The notes beneath the pieces were generated by a model. That model was given only the letters and a program-made list of their open reading frames with translations. It did not search any database and was not told the origin of the DNA. A stretch of 64,000 nt of DNA from Oxalobacteraceae bacterium OTU3CAMAD1 (GTDB lineage: Bacteria; Pseudomonadota; Gammaproteobacteria; Burkholderiales; Burkholderiaceae_D), in the NCBI GenBank assembly GCA_024123915.1, contig CP099650.1, forward strand, positions 5,022,001 to 5,086,000, read 5' to 3'. Shown one piece after another: positions 34,782-44,055 of the stretch (positions within the stretch are counted from its first letter, which is position 1; each line of letters opens with the position of its first letter). The translations under genes and the position numbers were made by a program.

Positions 34782-35570
34782 ATGATCAAACGCTCGCACA
34801 CCATATTCGCCGCCGCCATGCTCGCGCTGAGCGCCGCCGCTTTCGCTCCCGCCACCGCGTCCGCGCAGGTCGGCCTGAGCATCGTCATCGGGGACGCCCC
34901 GCCGCCACCGCGCTTCGAGAGCGTGCCGGTCGCCCGGCGCGGTTATGTGTGGGCGCCCGGTTACTGGAACTGGGACGGTCACCGCCACGTATGGGCCGCC
35001 GGCCGCTGGGAAGCCGAGCGCCGTGGCGCCCAATACCGCCGCGCCGAATGGATACGCGACAACGACGGCTGGCGCCTCGATCAAGGCGGCTGGGTCACCG
35101 TGGACCCGCGTCCGATGCAGGTCGACTATGTCACCATCGCCCCGCCGCCGCCACGCTATGAAGTCGTGCCGCCGCCGCGCGCCGGGTATATCTGGGCGCC
35201 CGGTTATTGGGACTGGCGCGGCAACCGCCATATTTGGGTAGGCGGCAATTGGGTCGGCGCCCGCCCCGGTTACGTCTACACCCAGCCGCGCTGGATCGAA
35301 CACGGCGGCCGCTGGGAGCGTCAGGACGGTCGCTGGGAGCGCGGTCCGAACGGCGACCGCGATCACGACGGCATCCCCAACCGCTACGACCGTCACGACG
35401 GCCGCGACTATCGCGACCACCATCGTGGCGACTACCGCAACGATTACCGCAGCAGCGGCCGTGGCGACCGCGATCGGGACGGCGTGCCGAACCGGTATGA
35501 CCGCGACCGCGATGGCGACGGGGTACCGAACCGCTACGATCACCGTCCCGACAATCCGCGCCGCGACTGA
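34782..35570 (+). CDS. WXXGXW/YXWGXW repeat envelope protein with TSP3-like tail
   Basis: 262 residues. A signal peptide ends ATASA-QVG. Two repeat blocks follow: YVWAPGYWNWDGHRHVWAAG (about 55-74) and YIWAPGYWDWRGNRHIWVGG (about 136-155), typical of the YXWGXW proteins common in Burkholderiales envelopes. The C-terminal 70 residues are Asp/Arg/Tyr-rich and contain three copies of an acidic unit (DHDGIPNRYD, DRDGVPNRYD, DGDGVPNRYD) like calcium-binding thrombospondin type 3 repeats. Likely periplasmic or surface-exposed and structural. The next gene begins 11 bases after its stop. Confidence 0.87.
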   Translation: MIKRSHTIFAAAMLALSAAAFAPATASAQVGLSIVIGDAPPPPRFESVPVARRGYVWAPGYWNWDGHRHVWAAGRWEAERRGAQYRRAEWIRDNDGWRLDQGGWVTVDPRPMQVDYVTIAPPPPRYEVVPPPRAGYIWAPGYWDWRGNRHIWVGGNWVGARPGYVYTQPRWIEHGGRWERQDGRWERGPNGDRDHDGIPNRYDRHDGRDYRDHHRGDYRNDYRSSGRGDRDRDGVPNRYDRDRDGDGVPNRYDHRPDNPRRD

Positions 35571-35581
35571 CCGCGGTGCCG

Positions 35582-36262
35582 ATGAACGAGACAGGGTTTG
35601 AAGAGTTGGCCACGGCCGCCTACAAGGGCGAGCGCGTGGCCGCTCGTCGTTTGGCGGCGCGGATGCGGTTGACGGAGGCCGACGCGCTGCGTCAGGTGTT
35701 GACGGGTGTGGCGGGACTGGCGGGGTTGGCCCGTTTGCTGGATGAACGCGCGCAAGCGCGTTTGCGCGACGAAGCGCTGCGTGCCGCCAGGACGCAGGAG
35801 AAGCTGCAGTCGGAGGCTTTGCGCAAGGCGCGCATGGAGCCGCCGGGCGACGCCTGGCGCGGGTGGTTCGACGGTTCGGCGCATCCCAATCCGGGACAGA
35901 TCGGTATTGGCGCGCTCCTTTGCGGACCTGCGGGCGAGCGTTTGGAGATCAGCCGGCGCGCGGGTTATGGCAATAGCGGTGAGGCGGAGTATCTGGCGTT
36001 GAGCGCGCTGCTGGAGGCGGCGGTGAGCTTGGGCGCGAAGGATTTGGTGGTGTATGGCGACAGCCGGGTGGTGGTCGATGACGTCAATCTGAGCACGCAG
36101 GCCGTTGCTGCGGGACGGGGCGCTAAGGGGTTGGAGGCGCATCGGGCGCGCGTGATGGATTTGCTGGCGCCGCTGGGGATGGTGAGCTTGCGGTGGGTGC
36201 CGCGTCACCGGAATGGGGACGCGGACCGGTTGTCGCAGTTGGCCATTGACGGGGCGCCATGA
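35582..36262 (+). CDS. RNase H-like (type I fold) protein with helical N-terminal extension
   Basis: 226 residues from the ATG at 35582 (GTG at 35576 is the alternative). The C-terminal 135 residues are an RNase HI fold: WFDGSAHPNPGQIGIGALL with the first catalytic Asp, GEAEYLALSALLEAA with the Glu, VVYGDSRVVVDDV with the second Asp, and WVPRHRNGDADRLS with the final His/Asp. All acidic residues are kept, so nuclease activity is plausible. The first 90 residues are helical and basic (RLAARMRLTEADALRQVL), unlike RnhA of E. coli. It follows the YXWGXW gene at 11 bases, possibly in one transcript. Confidence 0.88.
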   Translation: MNETGFEELATAAYKGERVAARRLAARMRLTEADALRQVLTGVAGLAGLARLLDERAQARLRDEALRAARTQEKLQSEALRKARMEPPGDAWRGWFDGSAHPNPGQIGIGALLCGPAGERLEISRRAGYGNSGEAEYLALSALLEAAVSLGAKDLVVYGDSRVVVDDVNLSTQAVAAGRGAKGLEAHRARVMDLLAPLGMVSLRWVPRHRNGDADRLSQLAIDGAP

Positions 36263-36288
36263 TTGCATGCGCCGGCGGCGGCGCATGC

Positions 36289-36322
36289 ATGGCCGATTAC
36301 GCTGCGCTAATCCGCCCTACGT
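36289..36322. repeat. Palindromic intergenic repeat, copy B (single unit)
   Basis: One unit (GGCCGATTACGCTGCG then CTAATCCGCCCTACGT) of the family seen at 1993, 46494 and 55211, with one mismatch in the left arm. It overlaps the 3' end of the MCP gene, whose last residues and TAA stop are encoded by it on the minus strand. A second inverted arm is missing. Confidence 0.85.
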
Positions 36323-37925
36323 GGTTTAGACGACGCGCGGGGGCGGTGGTCTTGGTGGACTGGTACGGCCTGCCCGAGTCGTTGACCTTGAATACGCTGA
36401 CTACTTGCGCCAGCGCCGCCGCTTGCTGCTGCATCGATTCAGCGGCGGCGGCGGCCTGCTCGACCAGCGCGGCATTCTGCTGCGTGACCGCGTCCATCGA
36501 GCCGATCGCCTGATTGACTTCGTTGATGCCGGCGCTTTGCTCGGAGCTGGCGGCGGTGATCTCGGAGATGATGTCGCTGACGCGGTGCACGCTGCTGACG
36601 ATTTCCTCCATCGTCACGCCGGCGTTGGCCACCAGGCGGCTGCCCTGGTTGACCTTGTCGACCGAGTCGCCGATCAGCGCCTTGATTTCCTTGGCCGCCG
36701 ACGCGGAGCGCTGCGCCAGGTTGCGCACTTCCGACGCCACCACGGCGAAGCCGCGTCCCTGCTCGCCGGCGCGCGCCGCTTCCACCGCCGCGTTCAGCGC
36801 CAGGATATTGGTCTGGAACGCGATGCCGTCGATGACGGAGATGATGTCGACGATGCGCTTGGACGACTCGTTGATCGAATCCATGGTGCCGACCACCTCG
36901 GCCACCACGGCGCCGCCCTTGACGGCCACCTGCGCGGCCGACGCGGCCAGCTGGTTGGCCTGGCGGGCGTTGTCGGCGTTGTGCTTGACGGTCGACGTCA
37001 ACTCTTCCATCGACGATGCGGTTTCCTCCAGCGCGCCGGCCTGCTGCTCCGTGCGGCGCGACAGGTCCTGGTTGCCGGCGGCGATTTCGCTCGACGAGGT
37101 GGTGATATGGTCGGTGCCGCTGCGTACCTCGGTGACGATGCCGAGCAGGCTGGCGTTCATTTCCTTCAGCGCGGCCAGCAACTGGCCGGTTTCGTCCTTG
37201 GCGCTGGCGTCGATATGGCCGGTCAGGTCGCCGCTGGCGACGCGGCGCGCCACCACCACCGCTTCACGCAGCGGACGGGTGATACCGGTGGTCAGCAGCC
37301 ATGCGCACACCACGCCGAAGGTCAGCACCAGCGCGGCCAGCACGTACAACAGATTGCGGCTGCTGGCGGCGATGGCGTCGATGTCGGCGGCGGTGGCGTC
37401 GATCTTCGCGCGCTGCATTTTCAGCAGATCGGCGACCAGCGATTGATAGGCGACGGTGCAGGGACGGAACACGGTTTCGAAAATCTTGTTGGCTTCCTCC
37501 AGCTCGCCGGCGGCTTTCAACTTGGTCAGCTTGTCGCGCGACGATAGATAGATCTTGCGCTGCTCGCCGATGCGGGCGAATACCTCCTTCTCGTCGGCGT
37601 CGACGATCAGCGCCTCGATCTTCTTCTGGTACTCGCCCGATTTGGCCGACGACGCCTTGGCCTCGTCCGCGAAATATGGGCCGAGCGTGGTGTCGGTGCT
37701 GCGCGCGATCGCGGTGGTGCGGCGGATAGCGCTATCAATATTGCTGGACCAGTCGCCGATCAGGCGCTCCTTGGCCAGTGGCACCTGCATCATGTCGGCG
37801 GTGGCCGAGGCCACGCCTTGCAGGCGCCAGACGCTGATGCCGGTGATGAGCATCGCGAACGCCAGGATGACGGTGAAGCCGAACGCCAGGCGTTTGCCGA
37901 TGCTGATGTTTTCCAACATATTCAT
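36297..37925 (-). CDS. Methyl-accepting chemotaxis protein
   Basis: 542 residues with the Tar/Tsr plan. There is a first membrane helix (about 13-33), a four-helix-bundle periplasmic domain (34-188), a second membrane helix (about 190-213), then HAMP, and a long cytoplasmic signalling domain with the hairpin tip [19 protein letters not shown]. Conserved methylation-helix residues ([22 protein letters not shown]) are present. The C-terminus ends HVGRISAA, which is translated from repeat copy B, so the natural tail has been replaced or extended. The gene lies 73 bases downstream of cheW on the same strand. Confidence 0.94.
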   Translation of the reverse strand: MNMLENISIGKRLAFGFTVILAFAMLITGISVWRLQGVASATADMMQVPLAKERLIGDWSSNIDSAIRRTTAIARSTDTTLGPYFADEAKASSAKSGEYQKKIEALIVDADEKEVFARIGEQRKIYLSSRDKLTKLKAAGELEEANKIFETVFRPCTVAYQSLVADLLKMQRAKIDATAADIDAIAASSRNLLYVLAALVLTFGVVCAWLLTTGITRPLREAVVVARRVASGDLTGHIDASAKDETGQLLAALKEMNASLLGIVTEVRSGTDHITTSSSEIAAGNQDLSRRTEQQAGALEETASSMEELTSTVKHNADNARQANQLAASAAQVAVKGGAVVAEVVGTMDSINESSKRIVDIISVIDGIAFQTNILALNAAVEAARAGEQGRGFAVVASEVRNLAQRSASAAKEIKALIGDSVDKVNQGSRLVANAGVTMEEIVSSVHRVSDIISEITAASSEQSAGINEVNQAIGSMDAVTQQNAALVEQAAAAAESMQQQAAALAQVVSVFKVNDSGRPYQSTKTTAPARRLNHVGRISAA

Positions 37926-37997
37926 TCTTGTACCTCTCGATCAAAAACAATACAACGTTAAGTCAGCATCGGGGCATGCCGGCGCGGGGGCTGTCTG

Positions 37998-38492
37998 TTA
38001 TGCGGCCATCGCTGTGTTTTCGATCAGGCCCATGTCCGCGCTGGACATCAGCTTGTCGATATCGACCAGGATCAGCATGCGCTCGTCGAGCGTGCCCAGG
38101 CCGACGATATGGTCGGTGTTGAGCGCCGAGCCGATTTCCGGCGCCGGCTTGATTTGTTCGGGCAGCAGCGTGGTCACGTCGGAGACGCGGTCCACCACCA
38201 TGCCCACCACGCGGTGGCCGATGTTCAGGATGATGACGACGGTGAACTGGTCGTAGGTCGGCGTGCCGAGATTGAACTTGATGCGCATGTCGACGATCGG
38301 CACGATGATGCCGCGCAGGTTGACGACGCCCTTGACGAATTCCGGCGCATTGGCGATGCGCGTTGGCGTTTCGTAGCTGCGGATTTCGCTGACTTTTTGT
38401 ATATCGATGCCGTACTCTTCTTGACCAAGAGTAAAGGCCAGGTACTCGCTGGCGGGGATGTTGGCGCGCAATTCGCTGACGTTGCTGGACAT
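37998..38492 (-). CDS. cheW: Chemotaxis coupling protein CheW
   Basis: 164 residues, AAGGAAC before the ATG. The CheW SH3-like double barrel is recognisable: YLAFTLGQEEYGIDIQKVSEIRSY, GVVNLRGIIVPIVDMR, and GMVVDRVSDV. It couples chemoreceptors to the CheA kinase. It is upstream of an MCP gene in the same direction, forming a receptor-coupler pair without CheA, CheR or CheB nearby, so it probably feeds a main chemotaxis cluster elsewhere. The 241-base region upstream is AT-rich and carries its promoter and that of the divergent HD gene; I could not define hexamers with confidence. Confidence 0.95.
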   Translation of the reverse strand: MSSNVSELRANIPASEYLAFTLGQEEYGIDIQKVSEIRSYETPTRIANAPEFVKGVVNLRGIIVPIVDMRIKFNLGTPTYDQFTVVIILNIGHRVVGMVVDRVSDVTTLLPEQIKPAPEIGSALNTDHIVGLGTLDERMLILVDIDKLMSSADMGLIENTAMAA

Positions 38493-38733
38493 TGGAGTTC
38501 CTTCATTGCTAAATTTATTGCCCCAATGTTACCTCAAGTCAAGATTTATAGCAGTAAAAAAATGCGGCACAGCAACAAATAAGACGGTTGCATTTCCGAA
38601 ATTAGGTTTCTTACAAGTGTTGTGACAACTTAGCAAGCAAACAATTTTTGTCCTGGACCCAGTTCGGCTGCACAACCATGGCGGCAGGCTGTATGATTAA
38701 AAAATCAATCGTCTGATACGTCATGGGAGAACG

Positions 38734-39393
38734 ATGAATAGCTTGCTGAACAGCTGGCACCCCCGCCTGGTCGCTCTGGCCAGCGCCGCCCAGGGGTCTG
38801 ATGGAGCGCACGATACCAACCACCTGCACCGCGTCTGGCGCAACGCCAACCTGCTGCTGGACGACTATCCCGAGGCCGATCCGCTGATCGTGCTGGCCGG
38901 CTGCTACCTGCACGATCTGGTCAACCTTCCCAAGAACGATCCGGAGCGCCACCTGGCCTCGCGCAAGGCGGCGCTGCTGGCGAGCCGCCAGTTGGCGGAA
39001 CTCGACTTCCCGCCCAATAAGCTGGCCGCCGTCGCCCACACCATCGAAAGCCACAGTTTTTCGGCCGGCATCCGCCCCGAGACCATCGAGGCCAAGATCG
39101 TTCAGGACGCCGACCGCCTCGACGCCCTCGGCGCCGTCGGCCTGGCGCGGCTGTTCTACACGGCCGGCCGCATGGGCACCGCGCTGGCGCACGCCGACGA
39201 TCCGATGGCGCTGCACCGCGAGCTCGATGAAAAAGCCTATGCGCTGGACCACATGGACACCAAGCTGGCCACCCTCCCCGGCAAAATGCAGACCGCCGCC
39301 GGCCGACGCCTGGCGCAAACGCGCCTGAACGAACTGACGGCCTTCCGCGACAACTTCATCGCCGAATGGGCCGCCAGTCCGGCGGCGCCCTGA
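38734..39393 (+). CDS. HD-domain phosphohydrolase
   Basis: 219 residues, GGGAGAACG before the ATG. HD-superfamily metal ligands: H in AHDTNHLHRVW (26-35), HD at 60-61 in CYLHDLVN, and D in VQDADRLDALG. The pattern follows the YedJ/YpgQ-like HD hydrolases, small soluble enzymes acting on nucleotides or phosphorylated metabolites; no substrate is apparent. There is no signal peptide. The MFS transporter gene begins 86 bases further on, and a common transcript is possible. Confidence 0.9.
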   Translation: MNSLLNSWHPRLVALASAAQGSDGAHDTNHLHRVWRNANLLLDDYPEADPLIVLAGCYLHDLVNLPKNDPERHLASRKAALLASRQLAELDFPPNKLAAVAHTIESHSFSAGIRPETIEAKIVQDADRLDALGAVGLARLFYTAGRMGTALAHADDPMALHRELDEKAYALDHMDTKLATLPGKMQTAAGRRLAQTRLNELTAFRDNFIAEWAASPAAP

Positions 39394-39478
39394 CCTCTCG
39401 TCATGACCCCGCATCATGCACCGGCTTCACGACCTTACTTCATGACCTTGCGCCCCGACTTCGCGTCGCCCCACGCCT

Positions 39479-40738
39479 ATGACCTCCCCTGACTCCGCCG
39501 CGCCCGCAGTGGCGCCTGCCGCCGCGACGCCGGGCAATCTGAACTTCGTCCTGATATGCGTGTTCATCGACATGCTGGGCATCGGATTGATCGTGCCGGT
39601 GCTGCCGCTGCTGGTGGGCGAATTCACCGGCTCGCGCGACGACCAGTCCTACTGGTTCGGCATCCTCAGCGCCACCTTCGGGCTGATGCAGTTCATCTTC
39701 ATGCCGATGCTGGGCGCCTTCAGCGACCGGGTCGGACGCCGCCCGGTGCTGCTGTATTCGATGGCCGGCATGTGCATCAACTTCCTGACCACGGCGTGGG
39801 CGCCCAACCTGGCTTGCTTGTTCATCGGCCGGGTCATCGGCGGCATGTCGTCGGCCAGCATGTCGGTGGCGTCGGCCTACGCCTCGGACATCTCGACCCC
39901 GGACAACCGCGCCAAGAGCTTCGGCAAGGTCGGCGCCGCGTTCGGCCTGGGGTTCATCTGCGGGCCGATGCTGGGCGGCCTGCTGGGCGGCGTCGACCTG
40001 CACCTGCCGTTCTACGTCGCCGCCGCGCTGTCGGCGGCCAATTTCGCCTACGGCTACTTCGCCGTGCCCGAATCGCTGCCGCCGTCGCGCCGCGCGCCGT
40101 TCAGCATCGCCAGGATCAATCCTTTCGCCGCGCTGGTCAAGCTGGCGCGCCGCCGGGACATCCGCGGCCTGATCGTCACCTTCGCGCTGGTCACCTGCGC
40201 GCAGATGATGCTGCAAACGACCTGGGTGCTATACACCACCTTCCGCTTCGACTGGACCCCGGGCCAGAACGGCGCGGCGCTGTTCTGCGTCGGCGTCACG
40301 GCCGCCGTAGTGCAGGCCGGCCTGCTGGGCGTGTTGATCAAACGCTTCGGCGAAATCCGCCTGTCGTTGCTGGGACTGACCTCGGGCTGCCTGACCTACC
40401 TGCTGTACGGTCTCGCCACCCACGGCTGGATGATGTATGTGCTCATCCTGTGTAACGTGCTGGCGTTCGCCGTCGGCCCGGCGCTGCAGGCCATCATCTC
40501 CAAACAGACCCCGCACGACGAACAGGGCGAGTTGATGGGTTCCCTGCAATCGATCAGCAGCATCGGCATCATCTTCATGCCGCTGATCGGCGCCGCCATC
40601 CTCGGCAAAGTCAGCCACCTGCAGCCCGGCGACTGGCGCATCGGCACCACCTTCTTCGCCTGCGCGGCGATGCAGGCAGCGGCCATCGTCGTGGCGCGGC
40701 GCTATTTCAGCAGCCATCACATGGAGACCAAATCATGA
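39479..40738 (+). CDS. MFS transporter of the TCR/Tet (TetA) family
   Basis: 419 residues with 12 predicted membrane helices. Diagnostic segments: DMLGIGLIVPVLPLLVG in helix 1, GAFSDRVGRRPVLL loop 2-3 motif A, and GFICGPMLGGLLGG motif C of drug:H+ antiporters. It is closest in plan to TetA-class proteins, but chromosomal members often export other compounds, so tetracycline resistance should not be assumed. No TetR regulator is beside it. Its stop overlaps the start of the following binding-protein gene by 4 bases. Confidence 0.92.
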   Translation: MTSPDSAAPAVAPAAATPGNLNFVLICVFIDMLGIGLIVPVLPLLVGEFTGSRDDQSYWFGILSATFGLMQFIFMPMLGAFSDRVGRRPVLLYSMAGMCINFLTTAWAPNLACLFIGRVIGGMSSASMSVASAYASDISTPDNRAKSFGKVGAAFGLGFICGPMLGGLLGGVDLHLPFYVAAALSAANFAYGYFAVPESLPPSRRAPFSIARINPFAALVKLARRRDIRGLIVTFALVTCAQMMLQTTWVLYTTFRFDWTPGQNGAALFCVGVTAAVVQAGLLGVLIKRFGEIRLSLLGLTSGCLTYLLYGLATHGWMMYVLILCNVLAFAVGPALQAIISKQTPHDEQGELMGSLQSISSIGIIFMPLIGAAILGKVSHLQPGDWRIGTTFFACAAMQAAAIVVARRYFSSHHMETKS

Positions 40739-41547
40739 CCAGGCGCCTGCTCACGGCCGCGTTGGCGGCGTTGTTCCCGGCGCTGTTGCCGCTCCACGCG
40801 GCCGCCGGCTGCTCGCGCGATATCGCCGTTCCGGTTTCGGCCAGCGGGTCGGGCGTGGTCGTCGAGGGACAGGAAATCAAAGGCATCTTCCCCGATCTGC
40901 TGCGCGACATGTCGCGCAAGACCGGTTGCAAATTCGTCTTCACGGTGGTGCCGCGCGCGCGCCTGGTGGCGCTGTACCGGGTCGGCCAGGCGGACATCCT
41001 GCTGCCCGCGACGCGCACGCCGGAGCGCGACAAGCTTGGCACCTTCGTGCCGATGGTGAATAACCGCCCCATGCTCATTTCACTCGCGGGCAACCGCGCG
41101 CCCATCGCCAGCGCCCGCGAGCTGCTGGCGCGGAGCGAGTTGCGGGTGGCGGTGGTGCGCGGCTTCGACTACGGCGAGGAATACTCCTCGCTGGTGAATG
41201 AACTGGGCAAGCAAGGCCGCTTGTTCAGCGAGGTCGATACCACGGCTGTGGCGCGCCTGCTGCACGCGGGCGCGGTCGACCTGACCATCCTGGGGCCGAC
41301 ACTGATCGCCGGCGCCATTCGCGGCGAACCGCGCGTGCAAGGCATGGCGGAGCGGCTGCGGGTCGAGGCGATCCCGGAACTGCCGTGGAAATACAGCGGC
41401 GCCTACGTCTCGCACGCGTTGAACAAGGACGACCAGCGCACCCTGCACGAGGCGCTGGAAAAGATGGCCAAATCGAGCCAGGTGATGGATACATACCTGC
41501 GCTACTTCAGCGCGGACCTTTTGAACGGCAACGTGCGTCCGCGCTAG
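40735..41547 (+). CDS. Periplasmic substrate-binding protein (family 3-like)
   Basis: 270 residues with a signal peptide (LLTAALAALFPALLPLHAAAG). The mature domain has the two-lobed pattern of amino-acid-type binding proteins: EIKGIFPDLLRDMSRKTGC, RARLVALYRVGQADILLPA, LLARSELRVAVVRGFDYG, LLHAGAVDLTILG. No ABC permease or ATPase is adjacent, as is common for this orphan group in Burkholderiales, whose ligands are unknown. It is translationally coupled to the MFS gene (ATGA), an unusual pairing. Confidence 0.88.
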   Translation: MTRRLLTAALAALFPALLPLHAAAGCSRDIAVPVSASGSGVVVEGQEIKGIFPDLLRDMSRKTGCKFVFTVVPRARLVALYRVGQADILLPATRTPERDKLGTFVPMVNNRPMLISLAGNRAPIASARELLARSELRVAVVRGFDYGEEYSSLVNELGKQGRLFSEVDTTAVARLLHAGAVDLTILGPTLIAGAIRGEPRVQGMAERLRVEAIPELPWKYSGAYVSHALNKDDQRTLHEALEKMAKSSQVMDTYLRYFSADLLNGNVRPR

Positions 41548-41574
41548 CGCCCCGGCGGGGGCCGTGGCCCGCGC

Positions 41575-43509
41575 TTACTTCGCCTCCACCACCGGCAATT
41601 CGATCGCGCTGGCCTGCGCGCCGGCGTGGAACACCTTCAGGGTCGCCTTCTTGTAGTCACCCGCCTTGGCGTGGAAGATGTTGGGGACATAGGTTTGCGG
41701 ATTGCGGTCGTACAGCGGGAACCAGCTCGATTGGATCTGCACCATCACCCGGTGGCCCGGCAGGAAGACGTGGTTCGCGTTCGGCAGCGCGAAGCGGTAC
41801 TTCTCAATGGCGTTGGCGGTGATCGGCGACGGAGTTTCCAGGCTGTTGCGGTAGCGGCCACGGAAGATGTCCATCGCGATGCCCAGTTGGTAGCCGCCCA
41901 GCTCCGGCTGCGACGGCACCTCGTCCGGATACACGTCGATCAGCTTGACCACCCAGTCGGCGTCGGTGCCGGTGGTCGAGGCGAACAGGTTGACCATGGC
42001 CGCGCCGGCGATCCGCAGCGGCGCCTTGAGCGGTTCGGTGACGTAGCTGAGGACATCGGTGCGGTCGGAAACGCCGCGCTGGTCGCTGACCAGCCATGGA
42101 CGCCACACGTTGGCATCGCCCATGCGCACCGGACGCGCGACAAACGGCACCGGCTTGGCCGGGTCGGAGACGTATTCGTCGTAGGCGCCGGCCTTGTCGC
42201 CCGCCGCGCCCTGCGGCGCCTCGAAGCCCAGCTTGAAATCCGGTTTCAGATAGATCGGCTTGAGCGGCGCCGCGCAGCCTTCGGCGCAGGCCAGCGGCCA
42301 TTTCGGCAGGCGCTGCCAGCGATTGACGCCGGTCTGGTAGAACAGCACCGGCGGCGTGTCGGCCGCCGGCGCGCCGTCCTTCAGGTATTGATCCAGGAAC
42401 GGCAGCATGACGTCGCGGCGGAATTCCAGCGCGGTGTCGCCGGTGAATTTGAGCGCGCCCAGGGTCGAACCCTCGTAATTGACGCCGCTGTGGCGCCACG
42501 GCCCGACCACCAGGAAGTTCTTGTTGTTGGCCTTGTCCTGCGGTTCGACCGCCGCGTAGGTGGCGTAGGCGCCGTAGATGTCCTCCTGGTCCCAGTAGCC
42601 GACCACCGTCATCGTCGGCACCTTGAGCGTGCGCTTGGCGAGGATCTTGTCCAGCGCCTGGTGCTGCCAGTAGCTGTCGTAGGCCGGGTGCTCGAACAGC
42701 TTGCGCGTGAAGTTCAGCTTATCGAGGCCGAACTGCTTCGCGTAATCGGCCGCCGAACCGGCGCGCAGCACGCCTTCGTAGTCGTCATAGACGCCGGTGG
42801 CCAGGGCCTTGCCGCTGCCCTTGGCGCTGGTCTGGCTGGCGATGTAACTCAGGTTGGGCATGCGGAAGGCGCCGTTGTGGAACCAGTCGTCGCCGCGCCA
42901 GCCGTCGACCATGGGGCTCATCGGCACGGCCACCTTCAACGCCGGGTGCGGGTCGGTCAGCGCCATCAGCACGGTGAAGCCTTCATACGACGAGCCGATC
43001 ATGCCGACCTTGCCGTTGGTCTCCGGGATATTCTTGACCAGCCATTCGATGGTGTCCCAGGCGTCGGTCGCGTGGTCGGTGCGGGTGTCGTTGAGCGGGC
43101 CTTTGAGGGGGCGCGTCATGACGTAGTCGCCTTCGGAGCCGTACTTGCCGCGCACGTCCTGGAACACGCGGATATAGCCGGAGTCCACCATCACCTCGTC
43201 GCCCTGGCCGACGGTGGCCGTGATGCTGGGGCTGATGTTGCGCTGCGCGCGGCCGCTGGCGTTGTACGGGGTGCGGGTCAGGACGATGGGCGCGTGCTGC
43301 GCGCCCTTGGGGATGACGATGACGGTGTGGAGTTTGACGCCGTCGCGCATCGGCACCATGACGTCGCGCTTGATGTAGTCGGCGTCGGGGATGTCGGCTT
43401 CGAATTTGGCGGGGATATCGGGGGCCATGGGCGCGGTTTGCGCCACGGCGGCGGAAGCGAATAAGGTGGACAACAACGCGGACAATACGGCAACGACGGG
43501 ACGACGCAT
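41575..43509 (-). CDS. Alpha-amino acid ester hydrolase (CocE/NonD, S15-like)
   Basis: 644 residues with a signal peptide ending AVAQ. The alpha/beta hydrolase core has nucleophile elbow GSSYEG with S174, then D307 in GYWDQED and H340 in GPWRH. These positions coincide with the triad known for the Xanthomonas alpha-amino acid ester hydrolase (Ser174, Asp307, His340). A carboxylate cluster region (FQDVRGKYGSEGDY) that binds the alpha-ammonium group is also present. The C-terminal jelly-roll (about 430-640) is typical of CocE/NonD proteins. Such enzymes cleave or make beta-lactam amides such as ampicillin and cephalexin in vitro; the natural substrate is unknown. Monocistronic. Confidence 0.92.
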   Translation of the reverse strand: MRRPVVAVLSALLSTLFASAAVAQTAPMAPDIPAKFEADIPDADYIKRDVMVPMRDGVKLHTVIVIPKGAQHAPIVLTRTPYNASGRAQRNISPSITATVGQGDEVMVDSGYIRVFQDVRGKYGSEGDYVMTRPLKGPLNDTRTDHATDAWDTIEWLVKNIPETNGKVGMIGSSYEGFTVLMALTDPHPALKVAVPMSPMVDGWRGDDWFHNGAFRMPNLSYIASQTSAKGSGKALATGVYDDYEGVLRAGSAADYAKQFGLDKLNFTRKLFEHPAYDSYWQHQALDKILAKRTLKVPTMTVVGYWDQEDIYGAYATYAAVEPQDKANNKNFLVVGPWRHSGVNYEGSTLGALKFTGDTALEFRRDVMLPFLDQYLKDGAPAADTPPVLFYQTGVNRWQRLPKWPLACAEGCAAPLKPIYLKPDFKLGFEAPQGAAGDKAGAYDEYVSDPAKPVPFVARPVRMGDANVWRPWLVSDQRGVSDRTDVLSYVTEPLKAPLRIAGAAMVNLFASTTGTDADWVVKLIDVYPDEVPSQPELGGYQLGIAMDIFRGRYRNSLETPSPITANAIEKYRFALPNANHVFLPGHRVMVQIQSSWFPLYDRNPQTYVPNIFHAKAGDYKKATLKVFHAGAQASAIELPVVEAK

Positions 43510-43600
43510 GGAGACTCCAAAAAGGGATTGCCTTGCAAGATGGGCAATACTACCTTATGGATTGCGGATTCCGCAATGAAACAGCCTTAATGCGCCAGCT

Positions 43601-43840
43601 TCAGTGCATCAGCTTGAACAGCACGGCGGTCGCGCCGGTTTGCACGATCATGATTGTGACCATCCACTGGATCAGCTCCGACTTGAGTTGCGCGAGTCGG
43701 GTGTCCAAATAGCCCTTGGTCACCAAGTGAGTGTCGATCAGTTGAAACATGGCAGATGTCAACGTCTTCGCTTGCTCGTCGTTAAAGCCGCCCTCAATTA
43801 GCGTGTCCATGAACTCCACCAAATTGATGCTGTCGGCCAT
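43601..43840 (-). CDS. Small DUF1640-like helical membrane protein
   Basis: 79 residues, AAGGGGAA before the ATG. The sequence is helical, with a coiled-coil-like middle (TKGYLDTRLAQLKSELIQW) and a C-terminal membrane segment (MVTIMIVQTGATAVLFKLM). This plan matches short bacterial relatives of the CCDC90/DUF1640 coiled-coil family, often found in several copies per genome. No function is established. It is transcribed away from trpS. Confidence 0.72.
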   Translation of the reverse strand: MADSINLVEFMDTLIEGGFNDEQAKTLTSAMFQLIDTHLVTKGYLDTRLAQLKSELIQWMVTIMIVQTGATAVLFKLMH

Positions 43841-44025
43841 ATTATTCCCCTTTTTAGTTTAGACCGGCGCCGCCGCAGTTTGGTTCCCGCCCGGACCTTG
43901 ACAGACCGCCGCCGAACTGCAACCATACGCGCATGATTTTTTTCACCACACCTCACGCCAGCCTGAATTGGCGCCGCTCCTAGCGCGCGGCCACTGTCTA
44001 CCCATAGTGATGTGATATTTTTATC

Positions 44026-44055
44026 AACGCCGCCCTCTTCTGGTGGCGTTTTTTA
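44026..44055 (+). terminator. Intrinsic terminator hairpin in the trpS leader (possible attenuator)
   Basis: A 9-bp stem (AACGCCGCC with GGTGGCGTT, one G-U pair) and a 7-base loop run into TTTTTTATT, ending about 40 bases before the trpS start codon. No plus-strand gene lies upstream within 2.4 kb to be terminated, so it sits either in the trpS leader or just before its promoter. Confidence 0.75.

Noticed and set aside
41626..43464. 612-codon plus-strand frame opposite the ester hydrolase
   Set aside because: Antisense shadow; the minus strand encodes an intact catalytic triad.
43933..43983. 16-codon trpS leader peptide with one Trp codon
   Set aside because: No ribosome site, only a single Trp codon and no clear alternative antiterminator fold; not listed as a gene.
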